Assembly: GCA_029204225.1 (NCBI GenBank)
Contig: CM055097.1
Coordinates: 248,001-312,000, forward strand
Direction of reading: 5' to 3'
Origin: Diphasiastrum complanatum
Lineage: Eukaryota > Streptophyta > Lycopodiopsida > Lycopodiales > Lycopodiaceae
DNA: 64,000 nucleotides
Shown piece after piece: positions 1 to 12,150 of this stretch. The notes below the pieces were generated by a model, which ran no database searches, was not told the DNA's origin, and was given only the letters and a program-made list of their open reading frames with translations. Each line of letters begins with the position of its first letter. Positions within the stretch are counted from its first letter, which is position 1. The position numbers were made by a program, and so were the translations under genes.

Positions 1-550
1 CATACAAAATGAGATGCAAACTCTAAGAGATATTGATCAAACATGAACCAAAACATAAAATATGTTTGCTGTCCATACAATTACAGTACCCTACTGTATT
101 TCACACTTGTGGAACCGAAAATAGCAATAAATGATCATTCTACACACAAGATTGCAAGATAACACCAAGATAGTGCACCAATGAGTAGTAGAACCCAAAG
201 AGAACCATGTATAATGATGAAATGAGAGAGAGAAGAGAGAATATGTGTCTCTCCATGACTTACATCCTTTTATAGAGTTTCCAAACCCTATTTGGCCACT
301 TGGCTTTCCCTCCAAAATGCAAACCCTACTATTTTTGGGTCTAGATTTAATGTACCCAAAGTTCAAATTTGAATCTCTCTCAAACTCAACTACCAACTTT
401 CCCACACTTTCCAAAAGTGTTTATTGAATGTATTTTAAACTAATATAACTTCAAAAAGTTTATCTCTAAGTCTAAAATGAGTTTTGGCCTCTTATTGACA
501 ATCTACCAAAATGTGACTAAACTAGACTAAACTAGTTGAAATCTCTCACA
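1..550 (-). repeat. Copia family-B LTR, cut by window start
   Basis: The minus strand reads inward from TGTGAGAGATTTCAACTAG at 550. It matches the plus-strand LTR at 18353-18739 over its start and over the blocks around the cap-proximal and R regions (GGTGCACTAT, TTGCAAT, GTGTAGAATG, TTTATGTTT). A TATA-like CTCTATAAAAGG lies near 270-280 on the minus strand. This copy keeps a middle section that the 18.35 kb copy lacks. Where it meets position 551 there is neither a polypurine tract nor pol, so it joins the neighbouring element through a rearrangement. The far LTR end lies outside the window. Confidence 0.72.
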
Positions 551-2389
551 TTTGCCACCTCGATCTGTTCTAATCTGCCTCACTTTGTTGTCTGTGCATC
601 TTTCTACCCAATTCACATATTTTGTGAATTTATCAAGTGCTTCAGATTTATTCTGATTTACACTCTGGCAAATTTGCTATAATCATCAATGAAGGTTATG
701 TGATACTTTGAACCTCCTATTGAGATCACGTTGAATGGTCCGCAGATGTCAGAGTGCACTAGCTCCAGAATCTTTGTCGTTCAGTAGGAGTCTTTGATGA
801 ATGGTGTGCGTGACATCTTGCCCTTCAAACATGCATCACAGGTGGTCGAACTGGTTGCATTCGAGATGCTGACCTCTGTTATCACTCCATGATGGCTTGT
901 CTGGTAAAGTGCCATTGAGTTTATGTGGCAGAGTCTTCTGTGCCACAGAGTGTCTGGCGAGTCGTCATGAGTCTAATGCACCTAATCTGCAGGTAGGCGT
1001 ACCTTTAGATGATATAGGTTCCCTTTCCTTCTGCCTTGAGCGAGGGGAGTACTGGTACTGGCATCAATCACGTTGCATGTTTCGTTAGAAAACGTCACAC
1101 GCATCCCTACATCTGCTATTCTTGCTATAGAGAGCAAGTCTTATTGCAGAGTAGGCACGAACAGAACGTCTTTGAGTCGTCTATCTCTGCCATTGGTGTT
1201 GAGCCATAGTGAACCCATACCATTCACTTGATGTCTAGATCCATCTCCAAGAACTATGAATCTTGAGGGATCGCACTTCTGAGATCAGACATGATTTGTC
1301 TTGATGTCACAAAGTGTGAGGTGGCTCCTGAATCAAGGATCACCTCATGTGTGTCAGATGTTGATGTTGCACACACGTCTTCACAGATATAGGTAGTCGA
1401 ACAGTTTCTGTTTGTTCTTTCTTCACCCATTTTTGAGCTCTCGGGCTCCTCGACATAGGATGAACTATTGTTGCTCTCCTGTCTGTTCTGTGCTGACTTG
1501 TTTCTTGGGTTCTGGCAGCAATCCATGGCTACATGACCCTTCTTGTGGCAATGGATACACTCAATCTTGGGATTGAGCCAACAGGTATCTACTATATGCT
1601 CGTCTCTTCTACATCTCACACAAGTCTTCTTGTCTGCACCTTGTTGTTTTGACCTCCCTTTGGTCTTCCAGTTGCTTTTGCTTGTTCCCTCTGCTTGCTG
1701 ATCACGATCCTGCCTCTGATTGGACTCTCTCTTAGGCTTAAATTGTTTCTTTGATTTTTCTTTGTTGCCGTAAAGGGCCTGGTCAGATCCATCTTTGTGA
1801 TCAAGATGTTCTCTGGCCTGACTTCCTCTCCAATCTCGACAATTGCCTTTTCGAGGTTCATGGCGGGATCTTTCGCGAGGAAGGTCCTTGTCATCTAGAA
1901 TGATATGGGTAACGCTCTCAACAGGTACGTGAGCTGCCTCTTAGTTGACACAACGTTCTCTGCTCCAGAGTTATGTAGGGACAGAAGAAGATCCTTCATC
2001 TTTCTTACGAAAGAAGTGAGCTCTTTTCCATTACACTGCAAATTCGTCAGGTGATCTTTTAGCATCATGATTTGACTTCTTGATTTCGTCTGAAATCTGG
2101 TGAGTAATGCATCCCACATCTCCTTAGCTTTGGAGAGTGTAGCCAGGTCAAGTGTGAGACTATCTTCGATGGAAGATGATAGCAAGGCTACTGCCTTATC
2201 GTTTTTCTCCTTCCATTTGCGTAGCTCCTTGCCTGTTGTCGTATGCATTTCTTCTATGCCATCTACCCAGGGGAATAGTCATTTACCCTTGAGTATCAAA
2301 GATGTCTTAACTTTCCAGGCTAGAAAGTTAGATCCTGAGGAATCAAGTATTGTGCAGATCTTGCTCTACATGCTGCTGATTGAAGCCAT
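551..2389 (-). pseudogene. Copia gag-protease-integrase fragment (family A copy 1)
   Basis: Gag would start at the ATG complementary to 2387-2389 and reads through a UBN2-type gag (segments in 1895-2248 and 1616-1894) in shifted frames. The segment 1254-1619 carries a CX2CX4HX4C zinc knuckle (CIHCHKKGHVAMDC) and the aspartic-protease motif LDSGATSHF. Below 1250, broken minus-strand frames match the GAG-pre-integrase and integrase of the 8.2-9.0 kb copy, down to the CTGRQ/RTDRG-like stretch near 560-600. Frameshifts and stops make it non-coding. Family knowledge: this order is Ty1/Copia. Confidence 0.82.
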
Positions 2390-2500
2390 TGCTTCTTGGA
2401 GTCTATTCCCTTGTTGATGGTTGTTTGTTTGAATGCTTGGCCTCTTGGATCTGCTAGCTTCTTGACTATGTTAGAATATGACAGAATGACAGGATAACAG

Positions 2501-2512
2501 GCTCTGATACCA
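2501..2512 (-). other. Primer binding site, initiator tRNA-Met
   Basis: Minus strand reads TGGTATCAGAGC, complementary to the 3' end of plant initiator tRNA-Met. It sits one base inside the LTR end (…CATCA, then G, then the site), which fixes the LTR boundary. Confidence 0.88.
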
Positions 2513-2513
2513 C

Positions 2514-3479
2514 TGATGAGGTATCGGATTCATGTATCGCAATTTGGATTTCGCAGTCGCGAAGTTTTTGCGAAGGAACCACGATCCTCTGTTCCGATTC
2601 AGATGGAGTTTAGCTGCGATTGTTGGACACTGCCAGCTAAATCACTCCTACAATCCTCCAGAATGTAGTCAGGCTCTGTTGATCTACGCTCATAAAATTA
2701 ATGCAGCATTCAACATAGTTTCAACCAAGGTGCGGAATTAAAATGAACAAGAAAAACTCAAACACACGATTAACAACAGAAGCATTTGCATGTGAGATCA
2801 GACACAACAAGAGAAATTATCTATATTGATCTTCCTCTGTTTTCTTCAAGCACTGCATGAAAAACCACGCAATGCGTTGGCGTGGGAGAAACACGGTTCT
2901 CTCACGAGTAATCGTCTCATTTTACTAGCGGACAGTTGGATCTCTATAGATCCTGATCACAGAGCTCGTCTCGCATGCAGGCGGACTTGTTGTCTGTATT
3001 CCTCTTGATTGCTTACTAGCATCAGACTAATACATTACACTGTACGTGTATTCTGTTGATCTATATGTCAAGTATCATCCAGTAGGTATGGTCGCTCTAT
3101 GTAGATCTGAGATTAGAGTGGCAGATTAGCCACGACCTAAAAAGTATCTGCTGACGTCATATCATCAAATCAGATATCTGTACTTCTGGGTACTTGCATG
3201 ATCTTGCTGGTACCTTTCGGAGCGTGCAGGCAGGAGAAGGTTTCATTTCCATCGTTGGTTTCGTTTTGGTCATTTGCCTTCTCTCAATTGGACCACAAAA
3301 GATTCTCTTTCGTGAATTTTTTGTGTTCGCGAACCGTTCATCTTCGTCTGCTTTGACTTTCGTGTTCATGAAACTTTTCGTGCTTCGTGTCTCCAGATCT
3401 TGGAGTTCGCGAATGTCTTCGTTGGACTGAGGGCTAAAAGCTAACAAGGCTTTGTAATTAGAAATGTTTTGTTTCTTCA
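2514..3479 (-). repeat. 5' LTR of Copia family-A copy 1 (966 bp)
   Basis: On the minus strand it starts TGAAGAAACAAAAC and ends CATCA. It shares the start, TTCGCGAA-type motifs, the AATCTGCCACTCT-like block and the PBS junction with the LTRs at 5656-6735 and 10360-11230. Confidence 0.82.
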
Positions 3480-4563
<1,084 letters not shown>

Positions 4564-4745
4564 ATTTTTGCATTGATTTAGGATTAGAGTAATAGATGAA
4601 TAGATAGTGTATGATGATAATTGAATGTTAGATTTGTAATGTCACGTTGTTTAGTTAACATGGTCAAATTTAATTCATTGAAAAATGTTTATGTAAAAAG
4701 TCAAATGTAATTCATCACTTTCGAATTCATTTTTTTTATAGCAAT

Positions 4746-5240
4746 GTCGTATTTTTATAATTTATTTTCTATTACATACACTAGAAATTAGTTAATATGA
4801 AAGAGTCAAATGCAGATACTTAAAATTCCCAGTCCTAGGAAGGTGTTTAGCCCTTACTTTTCTCTCGTTAAAAGCGAGGTCCTAATCTTCCTTGATAGGA
4901 AAGATGTACACACCACAGGGAGGGAATATGAGGTGACATTCTGAAATAGGACATAACCGCAAGGTTCAAGTATTATAATTATCACATTCAACTCTAACAA
5001 AGGTCATATTTTTATAATTTATTTTTTATCACATACACTAGAAATTAATTAATATAAAAGAGCCAAATGCAGGTAATTTAACTTCCCAATCCTAGGAAGT
5101 TGTGTAGCCCTTACCTTTCTCCCGTTAAAGGCAAGGTTCTAATCTTTTCTTGATAGGAAAAACCTACACGCCGTAGGGAGGGAATATGAGGTGACATTTT
5201 GAAATAGAACATAACCGTATTCAACTCTAATCATCACATT
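4746..5240. repeat. Diverged tandem duplication, period 257 bp
   Basis: The block starting GTCGTATTTTTATAATTTA at 4746 recurs from 5003 (GTCATATTTTTATAATTTA). Both contain TTCCCA-TCCTAGGAAG, TAGCCCTTAC, CTTGATAGGAAA and GGGAATATGAGGTGACATT in order. No coding signal. Fragments of the block's end (GGACATAACCGCAAG) recur at about 11908. Confidence 0.85.
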
Positions 5241-5304
5241 CAATTATTATTGATGTTAGGGTATTGAAAAAAGTCCAAGCATTTATAGATATTGAGTTAA
5301 AACT

Positions 5305-5655
5305 ATGAGGACAATACCAATATATAGATTAATTTTCATCTCTAAATGCCATAAACTCTAAACTTTAAACAACAATAGGGGACCCAAAACTTTGATAAAC
5401 CCGTGGGAAAGAAAATGAAGAACGTAACCATGATGAAAAATTAGGACGTGCAATGAATTCTTGGAATATTAATGATGACCCAGACCCATTAAGGATGCAA
5501 AGGGAGACTCACTGACACTAGAATCGACTTGTCTGTGCCGATTGAGTATTTCTTCTATGATGCCACCAAAGAGGACCATGGCAAGGTCAAGATGGTGTGT
5601 AGATCGTTGGCATCCTTGAACCTGATGGTTTGCAACATCGAAGAGAGAAAAGGAT
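5305..5655 (+). repeat. Outer left arm of large imperfect palindrome
   Basis: This stretch is similar to the reverse complement of 11505-11860: both contain GGAATATTAATGATGA, CGATTGAGTATTTCTT, GGTCAAGATGGTGTGTA and CATCGAA-AGAGAAAA in the same order when one is inverted. The Copia at 5656-11230 inserted at AGGAT (5651-5655), separating the outer part of the arm from the inner part at 11231-11338. Confidence 0.78.
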
Positions 5656-6735
5656 TGAAGAAACAAAATGTTTCTAATGCCAAAGCTTTGCTGAATTTTT
5701 GACAAAAGGCGACATAAGACGAGACGAGATGACACAACACGACACGAAATCAGTCGTGCTCCTCAATTGATCAAGAAGATCAGCCATGTACCATGGGGTA
5801 CAAGCATTTGATAAGATATCATGACATCAGCAGAAGTAATCTAGATCATGGCTAATCTGCCACTCTTGTAATTCGTGATTAATTATAGATGTTTAATCTT
5901 TCTAATCTAGAAGTTACACGTCACGACACGAAATTGTTTGCGAACTATATACTTCCTCTTTGATGCATAAGCTCGTAAGCAAGAAGAAGTCAGAAGACGA
6001 AAATATTCAGAATACAGTCCACCTGTGAGCGAGACAATTTTGAGAGGATCAGTAGATCCAAAGGTTTGCTAGTAAGCGAGACACGATTCGTGAGAGAACT
6101 GTATTTCTCTCACGCCAATGCACTGCATGGATCTGTCATGCAGTGCTGCTAAAATTCAAGAAGATCAATAGGTAATATTGTAGTTGTTATGCACATGTTA
6201 TTGTATACATTTGTATGATCTCGAATGAATTTTTGTTTGATATTATTCGTGTGTCTAATTCACTTGTTCATTCAATTTCGCACATTGGTTTGATTTCGTT
6301 GAATGCTATATTAATTTGTTAATGTAGATAAGCAGTGTCTGTCTACACTCTGAGGATTGTAGGAATGATATATCCGGCAGTGACCAACAATCATATCTAA
6401 ATTCTTGGCGAACTAATTTCGTTCGCGAATATTTTTGTTTCATTTCGTTTCATGCTTCGTTTCATTTTGTTTCATGATCTCTATGCTTCCAACATGATTC
6501 AATATCAGAGCTCGTTTTTGTTTCGCTTCATTTCATTTCCTTTTGTTTTTGTCAAGATTTTGTCTCGTTTTGTCTTGTTGTGTTACACAGCCTGATTGAT
6601 CCAAAACAAATTATTCTCGAATAGAAATAATTCGAGATTCGCGAAAGTTTTGAGAATTGTTCAAGATACCCATATTAGTTTGTCAATAGAGTTTTTGGCT
6701 AGAATTTGCATTTTCTAAGTGCAATTTTACCATCA
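5656..6735 (+). repeat. 5' LTR, family A copy 2 (1080 bp)
   Basis: Starts TGAAGAAACAAAATG and ends ACCATCA. It contains TTCGCGAA-type palindromes near 6430 and 6640 and a TTTCATTTCGTTTC-rich run at about 6435-6580. It is longer than its partner because the 3' LTR has lost about 210 bp near 10940. Confidence 0.88.
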
Positions 6736-6736
6736 G

Positions 6737-6748
6737 TGGTATCAGAGC
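6737..6748 (+). other. Primer binding site, initiator tRNA-Met
   Basis: TGGTATCAGAGC sits one base after the LTR end, the same spacing as in copy 1. Confidence 0.9.
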
Positions 6749-6845
6749 TACCTTGTCATAGTCTGACATAGCGAAAAGCTATCAGATCAAAGGGGCTAAG
6801 CGTTCAAACAAACAACCATCAACAAGTGAACACACTTTAGAAGCA

Positions 6846-9800
6846 ATGGCTTCAATCAGCAGCATACAATCCAAAATCTGTACAGTTTTGGATTCATCAG
6901 GATGTAACTTCCTAGTATGAAAGGTAAAGACCTCGCTAATACTAAAGGGTGAAGGATTATTTCCCTCGGTAGATGGCACAGAGGAGATGCCTACAATGAT
7001 TGGCAAGGAGCTATGCAAATGGAGGGAGAAGAATGATAAGGTAGTAGCCTTGTTATCATCATCCATTGAAGATAGCCTTACACTTGACCTGACTACACTC
7101 TGCAAAGAAAAGGAGATGTGGGATATACTACTCACGAGATTTCAAACGAAATCACGCAGTCAAATAATGATGCTGGAAGATCAGCTAACAAACCTGCAGT
7201 GGGATCGCAAAGATCTCACTTCCTTTATTAGGAAGATGAAGGATATATTCCTTTCCCTACACAATTTTGGAGCAGAAAGTGTAGTGTCAGCAGAGAAGCA
7301 ACTCACTTATCCATTGAGAGCCTTACCTAGATCTTTCCAGACAACCAAAATTGTGCCTGCAAAGGATCTTACAATGACCCTCAAAAAGGCAATTGTCAAG
7401 ATTCGAGAGGAAGTCGAGGCTTGAGAGCACCTTGATCACAAGGATGCTTCTGACCAAGCCCTCTACAACAACAAAGAAAAGACAAAGAAACAATTCAAGC
7501 CTAGGAGGGAGTCAGATTGAAAGCAGGATTGTGATCAGCAAGTAGAAGGGACCAGTAAAGGCAAATCGAAGAACAAAGGAGGTCAAAACAATAAGGTGGA
7601 GACAAGAAAACCTGCGTGAGATGCAGACGTGAAGGACACACAATTGATTCATGTTGGCTCAATCCAAAAATTGAGTGTATCCACTGCCACAAGAAGGGTC
7701 ATGCAGCCATGGACTATCGGCTAAACCCAAGAAACAACTTAGCATAAAGTAGACAAGAGAAAAATAATAGTTCTTCCTATGTCGAGGAGTTTGAGAGCTC
7801 GAAAATGGACAAAGAAAGATCGAACATAAATAATTCGACCGCCTACATGTGTGTAGTGTCAACACCTGAGACACAGGAGGTGATCCTAGACTCAGGAGCT
7901 ACCTCACATTTCATTACATCAAGATGAATTATATTTGAATTTCGAAGTGCAGATCCACCAAGATTCATTGTTCTTGGAGATGGATCCAAACATCAAGTGA
8001 ATGGTATTGGTCCACTGTGGCTCACGAATGACAAAGACAGATGACTAGAAGATGTTCTGTTAGTGCCCACACTGCAACATGACTTGCTATCTGTGACAAG
8101 AATAGCTGATGCAGGGATGCGTGTGACGTTCTCAGACGAAACATGCAACGTTGTTGATGCTAGTACCAGTACCCTGATCACTCAAGGTAGAAAAAAAAGT
8201 TATATGTATCACCTAAAGGTACGCCTACTTGTAGATTAAGTGCATTAGACTCATGATGATTTGCCAAACACTCTATGGCACAGGAGACTATGCGATATGA
8301 ATTCGATGGCACTATATCAAGCAAGCCATCATGGAGCAATCACAAGGGTTAGCATCTTGAATGCAACCAGTTCGACACCTATGATGCATGTCTGAAGGGT
8401 AAGATGTCATGCACTCCATTTGTCAAGGACTCCTACAGAATGACCAAGATTCAAAGTTAGTGCATTCTGACATCTGTGGACCTTTCAATGTGATCTCACT
8501 AGGAGGCTCAAAATATTACATTACCTTTATTGATGATTACAGTAAATTTGCTAGAGTGTATTTTACTCACAATAAATCAGAAGCATTTGACAAATTTATA
8601 GAGTAGGTGAATTGGATTGAAAGATGCACTGGTAAGCAGATCAGAACAGATCGAGGTGGAGAATACATCTCAAATCGCTTCATTGACTTCTGCAATGATC
8701 GTGGTATCATACACAGAAGGACTGCATCTTACACACCACATCACAACAGTGTTGCAAAAAGAAAGAATAGAACTCTAATGGAAGCTGCCAGATGCATGAT
8801 AGCCTACTTGAAAGCTCCAAGAGTACTATGGGCTGAAGTAGTAGCTACAGCTACATACATTCAAAACAGGATAGGAAAGTCTGGTGTGTCTCACACGACA
8901 CCACATGAATTGTGGTGGGGTAGAAAACCTAAACTAACTCACATCAGAATCTTTGGTTGTGCAGCTTATGCACATATTCTTGATAAGCTTCAAAAGAAGC
9001 TTGACGAGAAAGCTGAATAGAGATATCTTGTAGGATATGACAACAATTCGTCATACTATAGAGTCTATATGCCAGAGACAAACTCTGTGAAGACAGTCAG
9101 GGATGTCAAGTTTGATGAGAGCAGAACGATGGCCAACGATGATCCTGTTAGCTATGAAGTTCTTGAAAGACAGTACTATGATCTGCCAACTATGACAGAG
9201 GGAGCAGAAGACGAACATGAAAACGAAGATTTTCAAGTTGCTTCGCATTCGAGTGACAAATCAAAAGACGAAAGATTTGAGAGGCAGCCTACTACTATAG
9301 TACCTGTAAACCAAGATGGTTTCGGACCTACCTTGCAGATAACACACGTCCTGACATTGCTTATGCCGTGTTCAGGATGAGCCAATTCTGCACGAATCCA
9401 GGCTCGATACATTAGAAGATTGCAAAATGAATTTTGCAATATCTTCAATTAACAAGAGATTATGGTTTGTGTTATTGTCGTGATGCAGAGTTCCAGATGC
9501 TTTCCTATAGTGATGCTAGTTGGGCATCCCTCAAGAATGACTGTAAAAGTGTCTCAGGAGGATGCACCATTGCGTCAGGAGCAGCAATTCTCTGGGTCAA
9601 CAAGAAACAGACCATTGTGGCTCAGTCATCCTGTGAAGCAGAGTATGTTGCCGTAGTAAAGATGGCCAACGAAATAATCTAGCTCAAACAGTTCCTTGAT
9701 GAATTGGGAAAAACAAAAAATGAACCTCTAGTTTTGTAGATGGACAACACATCTGCAATACATCTGACAAAAGACCTTGTATTTCACTCAAGGATGAAAC

Positions 9801-9930
9801 ACATTATGATCAAGTACCACTTGTTGAGGAATCTGATTGGCAAGAAGATGTTGCAGACTACCTTCTTTGGAACAAAGGAGATGGTAACTGACATTTTCAC
9901 AAAGGCCCTAGACCATTAGAGGAGTTTTGA
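6846..9930 (+). pseudogene. Copia gag-pol remnant lacking reverse transcriptase
   Basis: Gag starts at ATG 6846 and continues in 6987-7424 (UBN2-type). Two zinc knuckles lie near 7610-7720 (CVRCRREGHTIDSC, then CIHCHKKGHAAMD with the last Cys changed to Tyr). The protease motif LDSGATSHF is near 7890. Integrase runs 8409-9020 (FIDDYSKF, RTDRGGEYI, then HHNSVAKRKN where the glutamate is expected), with a stop at 8606. After a linker (9069-9330), sequence jumps at about 9335 to the end of RT (TRPDIAY-like, then QFCTNPG) and RNase H (SYSDASWAS, SSCEAEY, 9434-9680). The whole catalytic RT, including the YVDD box, is missing. The tail to about 9930 matches the usual Copia C terminus. Confidence 0.85.
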
Positions 9931-9949
9931 GCTCCAAAAAGACCCTTTA

Positions 9950-10359
9950 AGAATTTGTGCAAGATGTAGTTTATATTATTAATATATTATAGCACTAATA
10001 CTTTTGACTCGCCATAACTTTTTAATCATAGCTCAAAAGTATCTCATATAACATATCATTGGAAAGCTCTTGTTGAGGGCTTTCCAATGCACCAAACTTC
10101 GCTAAATTCGGACTTACCACTAAAATGTTATGCCATTTGTAGTGTGGAATCAAAATGTGGACTCAAAAAGTTACGTTACATAGATTTCAAATTTGAGTGT
10201 TTTGATTGGTCCATGTGTAAGAAAAAATTAAGAAAAAATATAAAAATAATCTTTACAAAGGGTCTCTTTTGGATTTAGAACTCCTCTAATGCAAAGGTCT
10301 GTTTGAGAAACAGAGGAGCAGTCTTGGAGTCATCAAGCTATCATGCTTTGAGAGAGAGC
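9950..10359. other. Non-coding insert between pol remnant and 3' LTR
   Basis: No gene. It includes GCCATAACTTTTTAATCA and GGAAAGCTCTTGTTGAGGGC at 9998-10080, a phrase shared with the foldback element at 13.9-14.9 kb. This suggests a small piece of that family inserted here before or after the Copia died. A purine-rich run GAGAGAGAGC just before 10360 is the likely polypurine tract. Confidence 0.5.
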
Positions 10360-11230
10360 TGAAGAAACAAAATGTTTCTAATGCCAAAGCTTTGCTAGCT
10401 TTCAATCCTGAATTTTTGACAAAAGACGACATGACACAACACGACACGAAATCAGTCGTGCTCCTCAATTGATCAAGAAGATCAGCCATGTACCATGGGG
10501 TACAAGCATTTGATCAGATATTATGACATCAGCAGAAGTAATCTAGATCGTGGCTAATCTGCCACTCTTGTAATTTGTGATTAGTTATAGATGTTTAATC
10601 TTTCTAATCTAGAAGTTACACGTCGCGACACGAAATTGTTTGCGAACTATATACTTCCTCTTTGATGCATAAGCTCGTAAGCAAGAAGAAGTCAGAAAAT
10701 ATTCAGAATACAGTCCACCTGTGAGCGAGACAATTTTGAGAGGATCAGTAGATCCAAAGGTTTGCTAGTAAGCGAGACACGATTCGTGAGAGAACAGTAT
10801 TTCTCTCACGCCAATGCACTGCGTGGATCTGTCATGTGGTGCTGCTAAAATTCAAGAAGATCAATAGGTAATATTGTAGCTATTATGCACATGTTATTCT
10901 ATACAATTGTATGATCTCGAATGAATTTTTGTCTGATATTATGCTTCGTTTCATATTTCATTTCGTTTCGTGATCTCTATGCTTCCAACATGATTCAATA
11001 TCAGAGCTCATTTTTGTTTCGTTTCATTTCGTTTCGTTTTGTTTTTGTCAAGATTCCGTCTCATTCCGTCTTGTTGTATTACACAGCCTGATTGATCCAA
11101 CATGAATATTCTCGAACAAAAATAATTTGAGATTCGCGAAAGTTTTGAGAATCGTTCGAGATACCCATATTAGTTTGTCACCAAAGTTTCTGGCTAGAAT
11201 TTGCATTTTCTAAGTGCAATTTCACCATTA
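10360..11230 (+). repeat. 3' LTR, family A copy 2 (871 bp)
   Basis: Starts TGAAGAAACAAAATG and matches the 5' LTR base for base over long stretches, apart from an internal deletion of about 210 bp near 10940 and a terminal CA-to-TA change. Confidence 0.88.
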
Positions 11231-11860
11231 AGGATGCTACTACTTTGAACTCAACAAATCTAAATGGGTGTTTGTGCTCCATTTAGATTCAAACAAGTGT
11301 CAACATTTGATAGAGGAATATCTAGAATAGAAGAGAAAGTGATTAAATCGAAAACAAGCAGCTTGGTTTTCCAACATATTTTCAATTTTAATTACTTTCT
11401 TTTCTATTCTAAAGCTTCCTCTGTCAAATGTTGACACTTGCCTGAATTTAAATGAACCACAAGCAACTACTTAGATTTGTTGAGTTCAAATTAGCAGCAT
11501 CATTTTCTCTTTTCGATGCCGCGAACCATTACATTCAAGGATTGCCAAGGGCTTACACACCATCTTGACCTTACCACGGTCCTCTTCGGTGCTATCATAA
11601 AAGAAATACTCAATCGTTGTATACAAATCACTTGTAGGGCCAATGAGCCCCTTTTACAATGAAATCTTCAATGGAGTTGGATCATCATTAATATTCCAAC
11701 CAATAATCCACCCTTCATTCTTTTCTCACGGTTTTGGCATTTTTCATTTTTTCCACGGTTTTATCGAAGTTGCAAACCCTATTTTTGTTTGAACTTGAAA
11801 TCTTAGTGAATGGACAATATATGTATTGGTATTGACGTCATAGCTATGAGTCACTATACA
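11231..11860. repeat. Inner left arm, loop and right arm of palindrome
   Basis: 11236-11338 pairs with 11390-11500: TTTGAACTCAACAAATCTAA, AAGTGTCAACATTTGA and AGAATAGAA-AGAAAGT recur inverted, around a loop of about 50 bases. The right arm continues to about 11860, pairing with 5305-5655. If the 5.6 kb Copia is removed, the stem is roughly 450-480 bp per side at about 75-80% identity by eye. It is either an old foldback element or an inverted duplication. Confidence 0.78.
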
Positions 11861-12150
11861 CAAAAACTCGTACATAAAAGCGTGAAAAGAGCGAACTAGC
11901 TTAGAATAGGACATAACCGCAAGATAAAATGGATTGTGCTTTATGAAATAGAGTGTGCTTTATAGTGAATGAAAACAAATTTGCTATGGATTCATTATTA
12001 TTGTTGTAACATATTAGTTATAAGCTTTGAAGTTAGAAAACCCAATACCTGTTTCTGTATTGCAATGAATATAAAAATAAAAACTGAATGCAATCGAATA
12101 TAAATATTAATGATTATAAATCATTATTCTTGTCGTTCTCATCATCACAT
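11861..12150. other. Plain AT-rich spacer
   Basis: No gene or clear repeat, apart from GGACATAACCGCAAG at about 11908, shared with the 4.74-5.24 kb duplication. Confidence 0.4.

Larger units (their letters stand above)
551..3479 (-). mobile_element. Truncated Ty1/Copia element, family A copy 1
   Basis: Minus-strand order is LTR (3479 to 2514), primer site, gag, protease and part of integrase, ending abruptly at about 551 against an unrelated LTR. RT, RNase H and the 3' LTR are missing. LTR and gag match the fuller copy at 5656-11230. No target duplication can be checked because one end is lost. Confidence 0.85.
5656..11230 (+). mobile_element. Full-length, RT-deleted Copia, family A copy 2
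   Basis: 5' LTR 5656-6735, primer site, gag, protease, integrase, RNase H and 3' LTR 10360-11230 are present in Copia order. AGGAT occurs directly before (5651-5655) and directly after (11231-11235) the element: a perfect 5-bp target duplication, so the ends are original. The RT core is missing, and stops and frameshifts are scattered throughout, so this is a dead or non-autonomous copy. The 3' LTR's final CA has become TA. Confidence 0.92.
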
